A DNA stretch of 64,000 nucleotides, from the NCBI RefSeq assembly GCF_910592395.1, contig NC_088325.1, positions 3,627,501-3,691,500 of the forward strand, written 5' to 3'. Every line of letters starts with the position of its first letter. The stretch's first letter is position 1. The notes beneath the pieces were generated by a model. It ran no database searches. It saw only the letters and a list, made by a program, of their open reading frames with translations, and was not told where the DNA came from. A program made the position numbers and the translations under genes. The DNA comes from Lineus longissimus. Lineage: Eukaryota; Nemertea; Pilidiophora; Heteronemertea; Lineidae. Shown in pieces: positions 35,160 to 47,755 of the stretch.

Positions 35160-36479
35160 GAATATTATATAACCATAGTGATGAACAGTGACTTGCCAAA
35201 ACATGGAAATGCAGGACAAAATCTCAGGTTTATTCAATGACATTGGTGCTTTGACATTGTTGATACTCAGTATCAACTGCAATTCATTATAGAAATCAAA
35301 TAAATATTTTCATTTTTTTATCATACATTTTGTTTCGTTTTTCCATTCTCAATGAACTCAACTCAGTGTCCCCATGCAATCCCTTTTTGAGACAACGTGT
35401 CTGGGGATGACATAGACTATTCAAAGAAGTGTAGAACACATCAGACCAGGTGGGCACTAACTGGGATTTACAGGGGTTTAAGGTGGTGCTTGCCCATGCA
35501 ACCCCCACGTCATACCCAGTTACCCCACTTTGCCCAGATGGTACCCACATGGGCGTCCACGGTGCAAAACACATATGGGCCCCACATGGTTGAAGTGGGC
35601 CCCATGTTTCCCATCTGGGCCCCATATGGTTTGTTTAGATGGGGCCCATATTGGCAACCCAGATTGCCCATTTGGCACCCATATGGGTCCCATGTAATTT
35701 GCTAGCTGGGTTATTTGTCTGTGAGTGGGAGTAGCACCTTAGTCCATATTTAAAGGATCCGTCCTTTATAGGACCGTTTAGACCGCATTCAGATCTGATT
35801 GGATCGAACCCCATTCCAGACCAGATGTGGTCTCATTCAAATGTACCCATTTAGACGCTCAACAGCAATGAGGACTGATGTGGACAAATTTTTTTTGGTT
35901 CCACCAATAATCCGCAGGATGTCGTGGTGACGACACCAATTTAGCGCCACTACACATGCGTGCAGATAAAGTCGACATGAGATCGCATCAGGCCCGATTG
36001 CATTAAGATGACCGATTGTAGGTCTCAAGGACCTGGTGTTTCTTTCTTGATGATCAACAGATTGATTTCTTTGGGTTTCTTTGAGAGGCTTCGTGATGAC
36101 TGATTAGTCTTTGAGGAGCACCCCACTTCACCAAGGCAAGAGCATGGAAAACACTGTTGTCTAAATAACCGTATACCGAGTCAGTCCATGGAGCAAGTAT
36201 CACTCAGCAACTGTTACTAATGAAGAGGCTTGGAGATTGGGGTATTCCATGCGTGACTGAAAACAGTATCGTAGACCCCGAAATCATACTTTGGCCATTA
36301 ACTTTTACCTATCTTATTTTAGTGTTTTGACAACACTGTAACAGTAATTTCAATCAGATTGATATTTGTCAGCATACATTTTTGAGATTGGTAAATGTGG
36401 AAATTAATGAAACGAATAATTCTTGATTTATAGTAAATGTAGTAATTCAAACTTCCGATCAGAATTCCTCACGATTTTG

Positions 36480-37460
36480 ACCAAATTTTGATCTGGCCTC
36501 TGCTTGAGATCATCTTGTTCTACATGTTCTTGTTCATTTTAACATCAGAAGAGCAATGTGACTCTGGCAAGTACACAGGCCATCTTCCCTCCAGCATTGG
36601 GAGGAAGCGTGCACAGTCCCGCTTATATAAGGCATACATCCATAGCTGGATCACTACCTGTCGCTACTTGCCCCGCAGAAGAACAGTCCACCATTAACCC
36701 TACTGCAGAGCTGCAAACCCCTGCAGGACCAATTTCAGATTTTTTTCATCAGAAACCCCATATTTTTCGGATTTTAATGGTGGTGAATTCAGAGTTTTTA
36801 GTTTTTCTTGCCAACCTCTGTGCCGCGATCATCTTCGTGTGGACTGATGCAACATGTTGCAAGAAGGCAACAAGCAGCATCAAGATGTCATAGAGTCGTT
36901 CTGGATTATCTGCCATACTGGTAATGATACTGGTGTTGCGCTACCAGGGTGATGCCATGTCCAAACTTGGGTGCACTCCAGAGTGGCGAAAAGTTTCCCG
37001 TGCCAGGCATTATGCATGCTAAAGATAATGAATAACGCCTATTTCTACTGAATAACGCCTATTTCTACTATCTAAGAGTTGAAACAACACAGGAAAAACC
37101 TCAAACACTTTCAGGAAAATGACCGTCTGATACAACTTTAGCAGAACAAACATACTGAATGGGATTATCCGATTATCTTTTAACATGTTTAAAACCACCA
37201 TTTTGATAACCATGTGTGGTGGTCAGTCTTTCATCATGTATGTGGCCATGCAGGCACTTTCTTTACTTCTTAAACGGCCAGAATTTGAATTTTAAAGTCA
37301 AGAGGAAGTTCCAAACTCCAAAATTTGATAAGTTGGGATATATGATGATTATTTAGGGGAAATTTTCTTGTCACCTTGAGGTTTCACTTTCAGTTCCAGT
37401 GTCAGTCCTACATGTGGATCAAGTCTTAGTCCAAGAATCAGATTTAGGATCAGTTTAAGG
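36480..37460. repeat. S + T repeat between genes 2 and 3
   Basis: A clean, uninterrupted S+T copy. It gives the empty-site sequence for both the TTAA MITE at 13,738 (single TTAA near 37,270) and the Harbinger insertion at 15,206 (single TA-type site near 37,125). A decayed 5' exon copy follows at about 37,520-37,580. Confidence 0.65.
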
Positions 37461-37789
37461 GGAAAATTGAAATGGGTTGTCCAAGAAAAGGATCTTGATC
37501 ACTCATCGCTTATGAAAAATAATCTGGTGACTGAAAAGTTCAGTCCACCTCTCTAAAAAACAAAAGGAGACATGCTATGTCTATATTTACTTCGATAAGT
37601 TTTGATTACAATGAAACTGAAGCTTCAATTTTGATCAAACTTAATCTGTAGAGTTAGGAATTGGTTTATTTTGAAATGTTCCCTTGACCTTGGTTTGTTT
37701 CACTTCTAGTTCCAGTACAACTTCTGCATTCTGACTAAGAGTAGGGTTTTAATTCAGTTTCGGTTCAAGAACTACATACACCTGGGGGA

Positions 37790-38310
37790 TAATGAAATGG
37801 CCAGGGCCATTGTGCTCACCTGTCGACATGGAAGGGAGAACCTGAAGAAGAACTTGTTATGAAAAATGTCAGGCAGATAATCACGCGATAGTTCTGCATA
37901 TGATGACGACGGACAATGGACGTTTAGGCTCCGAGGTCATTTGACCTAGGGGTACAGATGTCCAAGATTCCAAGTCAGTAACACCAGCGGCTACAAAACG
38001 TGCTGATATTACCTAACAGCGATGCCGATAGCAAACTTTGATCTCAGTGACCTTGAAAAGTAGGTCAAATAAAAAACCTGGGATAAATTTCAAGCACCCT
38101 TATGAGATGCATCTACGGTAAAAATTTCATGATTCTAGCTAGCAGCGTTCGTAAGATATAGCCAAAAATAGGTTTCAAAGAGCACCACCTATATGGCAGA
38201 CAAGCAGTCAAATTGCGCTAATTTTTATTTGAAAGAAGGTCTTGCCTAGGGGTACCCACACACCAAGTATAAACCTTCTAGGTCAAGTGGTTAAGAAACT
38301 TGCCCCTCAA
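37790..38310. repeat. Truncated Helentron-like fragment
   Basis: It begins with AATGAAATGGCCAGGGCCATTG, matching the left end of the elements at 16,907 and 58,692. It includes the family phrases about GACCTTGAAAAGTAGGTCAAA and GGTTAAGAAAC, but lacks the microsatellite and the right end. T-repeat sequence resumes at about 38,420. Confidence 0.5.
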
Positions 38311-39094
38311 TTCAATGCGATGATCACTGGCCGCATTATTATCACTTACTTGGCAGAATTATCCATCGATTCTGTTTATTCTTGCATCATAATAGGCAGA
38401 GCCAGACAAGACCTGAGTGAGCCCTCTGTGCCGTGATCATCTTCGTGCAGACTGATGCAACACATTGCAAGGAGGCAGCAAGCAGCATTAAGATGTCATA
38501 GAGTTGTTCTGGATTATCTGCCATACTGGTAATGATGCTGGTGTTGCGCTACCACGGTGACGTCCAAACTTGGGTGCACTCCAGAGTGGCGAATAGTTTC
38601 CAGTGCCAGGCATTATGCATGTTAAAGATAATGATTAATGCCTATTTCTACTATCTAAGAGTTGAAACAATACAGGAAAAACGTCAAACACTTTCAGGAA
38701 AATAACTGACTAATAAAACTTTAGCAGGACAAACATACTAAACGGATTATCTGCCTACTCCTTTAAAATGTTTGATACAACATTTTCGATAAACAGAAGT
38801 TCAGAACCATGTGTAGTGGACAGTCTTTCATTATGTATGTGGCCATGCAGCCAACTTTCTTTAATTCTTAAATGTAAATAATCAAAATGCCGGTAGAAGT
38901 CAAGAGGGGGAATCCCAACTTGTGATTTCAGGTCTAGTTCAAGTTCTACATGAAGATCTAGTATTAGATCAATTTTCAGAATTATTTAATAAATGGATCT
39001 CCATAGGAGGAATCACTCATTGCTTGGAAAAATAATCTAGTGAAAAGTTCCCTTTCCCTCTCTAAAGAACAAAAGGAGACTTGCTGTATGGATA

Positions 39095-42000
39095 ATGAGG
39101 TGGGACATTTTTCTGTTTGGGACAGCCATCCTTGGAGTTTATGGTAGGTACAATCACAGGGCTACTCATCCCCCCCCCCCCCAATTTTAAAGGCCATGAC
39201 TCCAGCTATTTTGCCATTTCCTGCTGTAAGATGATATCAAAAGTGCACCTAACAATTTATTTGATACAGAAAACCCCATGCAATTTGCTCCATCCATTTT
39301 GAAGATATGGCCAGTTATATGTTTGACAACTAGATTACCTAATCAGGCTAGCAATTGGCTTGTTAGAGCCAGGCGACGGGTTCACCAAAAGTTGTGATGT
39401 AGATCAGGCTATTGCCCTACTTGGGAGGACAAATAAAAGTTAATGCTCTTAAAATTGATTTATATATTGCACGTATTGTATTGTAATCTTTATGCCAAAA
39501 TTAATCTTTTTTATCTAAAAATTTTTTTTCATATATAACTCACGATTAATGCTCGGTGCACAACGACTGTTGGGCTTGTCATGTTTTTCACGCTTAGACA
39601 GTAACGCCTCTATCGGGAAAACAGGGCAAGCGGGTGTTCTAAAGTCATAACCAAGTCCTACAGTGTGCCAGTTGCATTGATAAACATAAATTATGCAAAT
39701 GATTTAACCTTGTCCTACTTTTGTTCTATTGGCTGAAATCACCACACCTCCAAAATATATTGATTTTCAATTTGGGCAGGAAAAGCCTGACTACTCCGTT
39801 CGAGACTAAGGATATCAATGCCGTTTTATCTGGTTTTAAAGTGCTTCAGACACTTTATGTTGTCTTATTTTCACAAACATATTTGATAGCTCAAAATAAT
39901 GGTATCTTGAGATGAATTAGATATAGGTATGAAATTTACAGTCAGCAAAACTTTTCGTAAAGTCATTATAGATCCATGCACTTGATTGGGAACAACTTTT
40001 ACATAACATAGTGTTAGCTGTCGTCACGTCACCATGTATTTTTACATTACTGTAACGTGACTTGACTCAATGTCTTCGTAAACGTTGTTCGAATCAAGTG
40101 CAGGGATCTATAGCTTAGGCCTACTAGATGCTCTTAATTTCCATTAGTTGGATGCGTATTCGACAAATTTGCGAGCAGTAGTGGGGCCTTGCAAGACCTA
40201 TGAATGAGCAATGAGCCAACATTGGTTCACCTTCCGTGATTTTGGAAGAATTCTTATGCACCTTTCGGGGTGAAATTTTGCTTTTCTCTGGTTTTGTCTA
40301 CCGGACCAATGCACTGGGTATATGATAAAGTACATGTACAGTGTGGGTCATATCAGTAAGAACACCTTCTCCATACGATATCTCACAAAATAATGCACTA
40401 GATACAGTGCATTATATAACTTCTTGATTTTGATTTTTTCTAGTAAACCTTCATTTACTCTTCAGCATTGGCCGGTGTATATTCCGTAAATGTTATCACA
40501 GTACAGCCAAGACCAGTGCAAGTGAAGCAAGGACAGAACGTCAGTCTGTGGTGTAAACTGAAATATGACCCTAAACAAGTGGTGCCGGTTAACTGGCAGT
40601 CGCCTCCGACTTTCAAAACAAGAACTAGCGGTTGTCATTGTTATGACAATCCGAAGGGAAAATATGCCTTGTCATGTTCAGACACTATCGACACCTTTAT
40701 GTTTTATAATATGACAATAAGAGGTGTCGAATGGGCCGATAATGGGATATATTGTTGTCGGTATATCAACGACAAAGGTGCTGTGGATTTACAGGTTTTG
40801 GGTAAGTTAAACAGGAGCTCCACCAACATAAAGCAGGGCACTCTAATCTCCCCAAAGCTTCTTGACGCATTGAAAAGAACTCACGAGTTAGATATAAAGT
40901 TGATTGTAAATGTCTAGGATTTTGGAAGAATTCTAATGCACCTTTCAGGGTGAAATTTTGCTTTTCTGTGGTTTTGTCTAGCAGATCAACTCACTTAGGG
41001 TATGTGATAAAGTACATGTACAGTGTGGCTCATATCAGTAAGAACACCTACTTCATATGATATCTTACGAAATAATGCAACATATACAGAGCATTATTTT
41101 ACTTCTTGATTTTGAAAAAATATTAATTCTTGCTTAAACTACAGATAAAAAAATTCTGGCAATTAATTTCGCCCAGAGTGTTCATGTTAACCAATGTGCT
41201 TCCACTTCGTCTTCGTAAGCTGATTTTCTCTTGTCTGTTTCTAGTTCCGGTTACAGATGTGACACTAGAAAAAGTTGTCAACAGCAAAGCTGCAGAACCT
41301 CAGCACTTTTATGAGTACTTTACCTGCACCACAAACTGTGCATCACCGGCACCCAAGATTTCATGGTTTGTAAATGATGTAAGTAGAGCATCAGAGGATG
41401 ATGTATTGACCTTAGCCGGTCTTCGCCGATTGAAACGAATTATTGATCTTTGGTCTTGAGGAGAAAGCTAGGGGGAGTATAGGAAGGAGAGGGGCTAAAT
41501 TTGTCATTTTCAGGAGACTAATAAACACAGCAAGGGCCCTGGGGCAGGTCAAATTCAGCATTAATATTATTCCTTTTACAAGCATGAATCACTACGATGT
41601 ACTGTGAGATGTGAAAGACCCCTATTAGTGACTTTGTGTAACTTTATCTTGTTTGCCTAGCTGCAGCCTATATATTGTCCTCTTAAAGCTGAACTGCATG
41701 CACAAAACCAAAGCACCTCCATGCGGCAATAGTAAGAAATTCAAATGACCGAAAGACCCTTCAGAATACGGCCTGAAACATGACAGACCTCCAATGCTTC
41801 GATGCGCTTGATTTCACAAACCAGCAAGCCACAGGACGATGTGGACAGTCTCGGAGAAAAATATCAAAATCTTCTCCAGGGATTCGAACCCGGGAACTCG
41901 GGCTCAGAATATGAACGCTCTAAGGGGTCTCCAAATTGATTTCGTTTCAAACGCGTTTGAAACGGGCAAAAAGCGTTTATTCTAAAACGAAATTCAAACG

Positions 42001-44484
42001 AAAATCATCCGTTTATCTGCCGTTTATCAGCCGTTTGAAAAGCGTTTGAAAACAAACGCACACCGCAGACGAAAATTTCGAAACGCTCCCAAACGAACAC
42101 GCCCGATCAGAACGCTTCCCAAACGATTTCGAAACGATCGCACTAAACGGATCTCAAACGCACGTCAAACGATTGTCAAACGAAACGATTGTCGAACGCA
42201 CTTCCGTTTCAAACGAACTGGAAACGAACTTCGTTTCAAACGAATGGAAAACGCACTATCAAACGAACTTGAAACGTACTTCGTTCTAGTTCAATACTTT
42301 AGTAATGCAGTGAAGACATGATGCTTTTCTACCTTCCCAAAAGCAAAATAATGTCACAACCTGCCCTACGCATTTCCAACAAAACAATACAACCCAGCTA
42401 TAACATATGACCTATGAGACCTGAGACTCAACTACGAAACCTTGGGTTGGTAGGTCGGTAGGTCGGTCGGTCAGCATTTTTCCGGTTACCGTTCGTTTTG
42501 CACAGGTCGCCATTTTCATGATTTTTACGATAACTCCAGCCGTTTGGAATTCGTTTGAACACAAACGGCAGGAATTTTTCTTTTTCACGGAAACTATTTG
42601 AAAGAAAACGAAAAAGCGTTTGGAACGCGTTTGCTGACAAATTGCGCAATGCCGTTTTTGACGAAACGAAAATGAAACGCTTTTCTAAACGTTCTTCAAA
42701 CGAATTTCAAACGCTCTTCAAACGAAGTTCGTTTAGGGTGAAACGAAATTGCGTTCGCTTTCAAACGCTTATGAAACGGGAAAAAAACGGTAGGGCCAGC
42801 ATTTGACAATCGTTTTACAAACGTTTCAAGATCGTTTTGGTGAGTTTTTATTGTTCACATTTCAAACGAATTTCAAACGATCTTAGATACGTTTCAAACG
42901 CGTTTGAAACGAAATCAATTTGGAGACGGCCCCCTAACCGTCTGAGCTAGGGGGGCTTTCTTGTGAACTGCTGCCAGCAAATATATCTTATATGACTGGC
43001 GATTACGCTTTATTTTTGAGAGATGAACAAGAAATTATCTCAAGTTCATGTAATAGAAGAAGATACCAAAACAAAGGTGAACATTGCTAAGAGAAAACGT
43101 AGACTCCGCATACATAATCATGCACACCAAAGAAAAAATGACTTTCTTCCCAAAGGAAGCCGCTCAAAGATGTTGAAGAAAGATTACACACAAATGTTTG
43201 CACATTCTATAAAGGCGTATAAAACGACAGGCATTTCAAGCAGCCCAGTGGCCTTGAGGATAAGAGTGTTGGCAAATAAAACCAGAGGTATCGAGTTCGA
43301 GTCCCAATGAGAGGACCTTTTTATTCTTTTCCTTCCAGAATTCTCTGCGAAGGTCAGCATCGTCCCACGGCTCGCTGGTTTGTGAAATCAAGCACATCGA
43401 AGCATTGGAGGTCTATCATGTTTCAGACCGTATTCAGAAGGGTCTTTCGGTCGTTTGAATTTCTTACTATTGCCGCATGGTGCTCTTGTTTTGTGCATGC
43501 ACTTCAGCTTTAAGATAAAGCTACTGTGCAGTTTTTAAATGAGCCTTTTGTTCTATAATAAGATCATATCAAACACTTCTTTATAGGGACAGCCTACTGG
43601 GAAATACTGTCTCTAATTAAGAATCTGGAAAAAAAATCCTGTACATTTATAAGGAAACAACCTTTTGGTACCAGTGCAGTATTTTAAAAAGTGGGGGTGT
43701 CCTTGTTAGAATGGTGTTCGCTAAAGGAAGGTTCCACAATAAGTGATTGAGGTGAAATAGACACTTCAGCTTAACCATCACCCACTGATTTTCCAGCAAC
43801 CCTTTAATGGCACCGTGTCAGTCACAGAGTTGGACTGCTCAGGGGCCAAGAAGGGCCAGAAACGGACTGAGAGCAGAGTGATACTAATTAGCACAGACAT
43901 GGATAAGAAGAGAAAAGAATACAACATTTCCTGTACGGCAGAAAATGTTAATGGAGAGCCAAAGGTTTCAAAAGTAATAGCTGTCAATAATGTTGGTAAG
44001 CATCTCACAATGTCGTCCTTTAGGTGTATAAATACCATGAGTATATTGAAGGCTGTCTGATGAGGAAGATTTCCTATTCAAGAAATGAATGCAAGGGGGT
44101 GCAAGTGTAATTTTGCTGCATTTGTGTGAAGTGACACACATTTTCTATGCTCCACGTAGGGTGCACAGCAGTGAACACTTGCGACTACTGCTGGTGTATC
44201 ATAACTGAGGGTGTTTAAAACATGGCTGACCGTCGTTCAAAACGTGGTGGAAGGGTGATTGTGTTTTCACACATAGCCGGTAGGTTTTTTATGCATGCAT
44301 ATCATCTTCAATGGTATTGATGTCTTGAATTGTCATTGACTTACATGTATTTTACTTTCCAGTAAACCCAGGTCCACCTCAGCTCAAAATGGTTGAAGTC
44401 GCTTCTGCAGCCATGACAACAGCACTATCTCCTTGGCTTGTCACAGCAATCATCATAATTGCTGTGCTCGAAAATTATCGTTAG
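39095..44484 (+). CDS. Ig-superfamily receptor-like gene 3 (SP-V-C2-TM)
   Basis: Exons: 39095-39143, 40466-40801, 41245-41378, 43797-43995 and 44363-44484. They sum to 840 nt, 279 residues, no internal stop. The signal peptide is MRWDIFLFGTAILGVY. The V domain is almost identical to gene 2 V1; near the F strand it reads Y-C-C-R-Y where gene 2 has Y-Y-C-R-H. The only C2 domain is a hybrid: its first half resembles the first C2 of the other genes, and its second half with flanking intron resembles the second C2 of gene 2. A deletion or unequal exchange therefore seems to have removed C2b-V2-C2a. The membrane segment LVTAIIIIAVL is intact, but CGT-TAG ends the protein right after L-E-N-Y-R, removing the tail. 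The intron between the C2 halves carries a 1.8-kb inverted-repeat element. Alternatively this is a decaying copy, but every splice site is canonical. Confidence 0.75.
41879..42949 (-). repeat. tRNA-like sequence (SINE head) split by a MITE
   Basis: On the minus strand the A box TAGCTCAGACGG (42949-42938) and B box GGTTCGAATCCC (41890-41879) are intact but separated by a 1-kb MITE. Joined, they give a D-arm and a T-arm-like stretch, but the acceptor stem does not pair and the anticodon stem is poor, so this is a tRNA-derived repeat, not a tRNA gene. Confidence 0.6.
41924..42933. mobile_element. AAACG-rich Harbinger-type MITE
   Basis: Perfect 38-bp inverted repeats start GTCTCCAAATTGATTTCG, reached through GGGG on the left and GGGGCC on the right. 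CTAA flanks both sides (41920-41923 and 42934-42937), of which TAA is the usual PIF/Harbinger duplication. Almost the whole interior is an irregular reiteration of CAAACG/CGTTTG words, one every 8-15 bases, on both strands. The ORFs in it are low-complexity products of this repeat. Confidence 0.75.
43213..43509 (+). repeat. tRNA-derived SINE-like right arm
   Basis: An A-box-like GTGGCCTTGAGGA (43248-43260) and B box GAGTTCGAGTCCC (43293-43305) are spaced as in a tRNA. A body follows that is the inverted match of 41,687-41,850. tRNA-derived SINEs have this head-body layout. Confidence 0.55.
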
Positions 44485-44694
44485 CAGCTTATCAGAGTGA
44501 GTTTTCAGATTCAGACATGTGAGAGTACAATAGTCGAATGGAAGAGACAACAAGCTCAAGTCGCCCCATGAGCTGATTAGCTACGTTTGTGTGCACGTTA
44601 CAGACACTTGTTACTGTTCTTTCTTCCCTGCATTGTAAGGCATGACACTTAATCTGAGGCCTACCTATCAAAACATGTGTGGACAGACAGATGA

Positions 44695-44736
44695 AATAAA
44701 CATGAAAGTCATGAACCTTCTCTTTACAAAAATAAA
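44695..44736 (+). terminator. Polyadenylation signals of gene 3
   Basis: AATAAA occurs at 44695-44700 and 44731-44736, in the same 3' UTR context as after gene 1. The 3' UTR sequence is well conserved although the gene 3 reading frame ends earlier. Confidence 0.5.
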
Positions 44737-44739
44737 GTT

Positions 44740-47700
44740 TTTTACATGTTTTGTAAATATAAAGACCCCAGGACTAGTTCTGAGGGTGCCGGGCTTAGAT
44801 GGCAGCATGGTCCTTTAGCCTGGCCAATTCTGGTTCCCCTGAGTTCCTCATCTTTCTTCTTCAGTGTTCGCTCTGCACACTAGGAGGCGTTTTTCTCCAG
44901 AGAGTATTCCTCCCACAAGACGGGATGAAATAATAATCTTCTAAATAACTGACCTACTATTCATTAGTGACAAAGATTTCTTCTTCTTTACAGGAGCATT
45001 AACAGTGGCAGTCCAACATGCGGAGACAAACCCACAGTTACTGCTGATATCAACCACACCCCAGAGAATTTGGCTACAAACAACATCGCTAATCGCAACT
45101 TCAGTAGAGAGAAATATTTATCTCTCATCTCAAATGTTGTTGTTTGGAAGGTAATAACAAAAATCTGATTGTCAGCTCATAACTTTTAACTTCGATATTG
45201 AAACTGGACGACAGAAGAATATACAGCGGTCCTTTAGATATGTAACACCCAGAATGTTGGGGATGAACTTCATGTGTTATACACATATACCAATAATAAT
45301 GTTGTACGAATTAGACAGGTAGCCAAGGATGAAACAAGTAAAGTCACTCATACTATAGATCCATGCACTTGATTGGAAACACGTCGCGTCTCGTCACGTT
45401 ACAGTAATGTAAAATGATATAAAAATAGATATAAGGCCTGAGTAACTCCAAAAATAAACTTCTCAATTTTTCTGCATATCAAAGCAGGACAGCGCAGTGA
45501 TGCCTTAAAAAAGCATTATTTTTTTCATACATACCAATCAGGTCTTATATATTGTGAAAATTTATTGATACAGATAAGAATATTGTAAAGAGTCATTGCG
45601 TGAAATTCATGCCATTGTGTCAAATACTAAGACCAATGAAGGTTCAGAAACTGACCAAAATAACAGTGACTTTTGGTTTAGTTGAATATCGTAAATTGTA
45701 ATGATAATCTCCCGTCCAATACTGTGATTAAACTGTAAATAGCATAAAATAAGTTTCCTCCCCAGAAGAGAAATGCAGTCCGTCCAGGTATTAGGCTTAG
45801 AGGAATTTCTGCTGGTAGTAGGATCTTACTGTCACATGCATATTGTAGAATAATTACAAAATTTTAATACAAAGCATTTTAATCTCAGGTGCCCTTATGG
45901 TTTAATTTATGCACTTTGTATTAGCATAAACAATAAATTCTGTGATATTTTATACTTCACTGTGATTCTTTCAAAAAGCTGGACAAGGAAAGAGCAGAAG
46001 ATGTGTTTTGAAATGTCAAGTATTAAATCCTTTATATGATTGAAATTACTGTCTGTCAACTATGATATCGTAATGAACAGTCCTTCATCACCCTTCTATA
46101 GAATACTGAAGAAAGGACGCGGGTGGGGGGGGGGGGGGGGGTTTGGATACATATGTTTGATACCATTGTGAGGCCCAAACTACCATATGGCTCTGAACTT
46201 GTCATATTGTGCCTATTGGTTCCTATCTGTTTAGGAAGCAAAGTATTAAGGACACTATACTGAAGTCTTTACAAAAAGTAAGGTTAGACCACGGACTTGT
46301 TCATCTCAGAACAAACAGATACTTGTTGTTAGAAGAAAAACTTCCAATAGCGGTGTATAAGTGAGATTGGTCGAATATCATTGTTGTTTAATACATTTGT
46401 AATAATTCTTAAATATATCCAACATGTAGTGAAAGATAATAACCAACATGCCAAACTTATCTTCAGGAATTTATTCCAATCCTTCAGGCATTTATTAACT
46501 GTCTTATACTCAACATTATTGCGATGTATTTTAATGTATTGTAATGTTGTTTAAATGTTTTGTTTATTGCTTTCAAACCTGATGGTCATGAAAGGTATAA
46601 TAAATACAGATTATTATTATTATTATTTTTATTATCAAACTAGGATGATGAGGATTCCTGCCCGGAGAGCCAGAGCCATTTAACCCTTTCGCAACCGACT
46701 GCCACGATCATGTGGCTGTGACCTGGAAACCATTTGAAATCACGTTAAAGGCAGTTTGTAGTTATATAGATGGCGCTGCAGTTTTTAACAGAAATTGTCT
46801 GCCTCCAACAATGTTTTGAGGGTGTTGTGATGCAACTTGGATGTTTTGGTCGACTTTTGAGTTTTGGGGAGTCGGCCGACCCCACCCCCCCTGGGGAAGT
46901 AAGAATAAGTAACTCCCAGTCAATATGCAATTATTCCTCTTATCAGCCTTGCATGCCTACCAGCTCCAGCCAATCATACTCCCTATCCTGGTCTGTTTCT
47001 CCGTCTGTGAGTGGGAGTAGCACCTTAATCTATATTTACATGATCTGTCCTTTATAGGGCCATTTAAACGCTATCCAAAAAGACCGCATTAGAATGCATT
47101 CATCCGATCGGATCGAACCCCATTCCAGACCGGATGTGATCTCATTCAAATGTATCTGTTTAGACGCTCAACAGCTATGAGGACTGATGTGGATTTTTTT
47201 TTTTTGGTTCCACCAATAATCCGCAGGATGTCGCGGTGACAACACCAATTTAGCACCACTAAGCATGCGTGCATATAAAGATTTAGTCCACATGAGATCG
47301 CATTTAGACGACCGATTGTAGGCCTCAAGGAGCTAGTGTCCTTGATGACCAACAGGTTTATTTATTTAGGTTTCTTTGAGAGGCTTCATGATGACTGATC
47401 AGTCTTTGAGGAGCACACCACCTCAGCGAGGCAAGAGCATGGAAAACACCGTTGTCTAATAAACTTTTGTCTAAATTACTGTACACCGAGTCAGTCCATG
47501 GAGCAAGTATCACTCAGCAACTGTTACAAATGGAGCGGCTTGAAGATTAGGGTCTGCATGCGTGACTGAAAACAGTACCATACACCCCGAAATCCTACTT
47601 TGTCATTGACCTTTGCGTATTTTATTTTAGTGTTTTGACAACCCTATAACAGTAATTTCAATCAGATTGATTTTTGTCAGCATACATTTTGAGATTGGTA

Positions 47701-47755
47701 AATGTGAAAATAAATGAAACGCGAATAATTCTTGATTTATAGTGCGCAATAGGTC
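44740..47755. repeat. 3' flanking block of gene unit 3
   Basis: Parallel to 9,220-12,990 after gene 1, with a 45,000-45,110 exon relic, an (ATT)n tract near 46,612 and a G-run near 46,126-46,141. A half copy of the short palindromic MITE lies at about 45,355-45,415. No gene seen. Confidence 0.65.

Larger units (their letters stand above)
33984..35229. repeat. Tandem duplication of a 620-bp segment
   Basis: The unit starting TTTGTTTGCCAGGTTAGTTG at about 33,984 is repeated from about 34,607 to 35,229 with only a few differences, so the duplication is recent. Each unit contains one copy of the exon described at 34331 and 34954. Confidence 0.85.
33407..35710. mobile_element. 2.3-kb TIR element with CCCATATGGG subterminal repeats
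   Basis: Left end CCCAGCTAGCAAAACATATG and right end (reverse strand) CCCAGCTAGCAAATTACATG are inverted repeats. The first and last 200-250 bp are crowded with decamers of the type CCCATATGGG / CCCACATGGG. The site is the flank sequence that reads TCTGTTTCTCCGTCTGTG at about 12,149. Inside, a 620-bp segment carrying the 3' exon of a gene is tandemly duplicated. The target duplication is unclear (perhaps TT), so I do not assign a superfamily. Confidence 0.75.
41687..43509. mobile_element. 1.8-kb TTAA-flanked inverted-repeat element with tRNA-like arms
   Basis: The outer ~165 bp on each side are inverted repeats at about 90 percent identity by eye (left begins AGCTGAACTGCATGCAC, right ends GTGCATGCACTTCAGCT). 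TTAA flanks both ends (41683-41686 and 43510-43513), and the matching gene 2 intron has a single TTAA near 28,857. Each arm further in contains tRNA-type A and B boxes in opposite orientations: minus strand in the left arm, plus strand in the right. It is either one foldback element, or two tRNA-derived SINEs inserted head to head; the shared TTAA favours one unit. Confidence 0.65.

Noticed and set aside
42046-42806. Arg/Asn/Lys-rich ORFs as basic proteins
   Set aside because: They are translations of the CAAACG reiteration inside a MITE, present in several frames and on both strands.
41879-42949. tRNA gene with a 1-kb intron
   Set aside because: The interruption has transposon ends and a target duplication, and the joined sequence has no pairing acceptor stem.
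43023-43310. Lys/Arg-rich ORF as a small nuclear protein
   Set aside because: It runs into the tRNA-like arm of a mobile element and has no counterpart in the paralogous introns.
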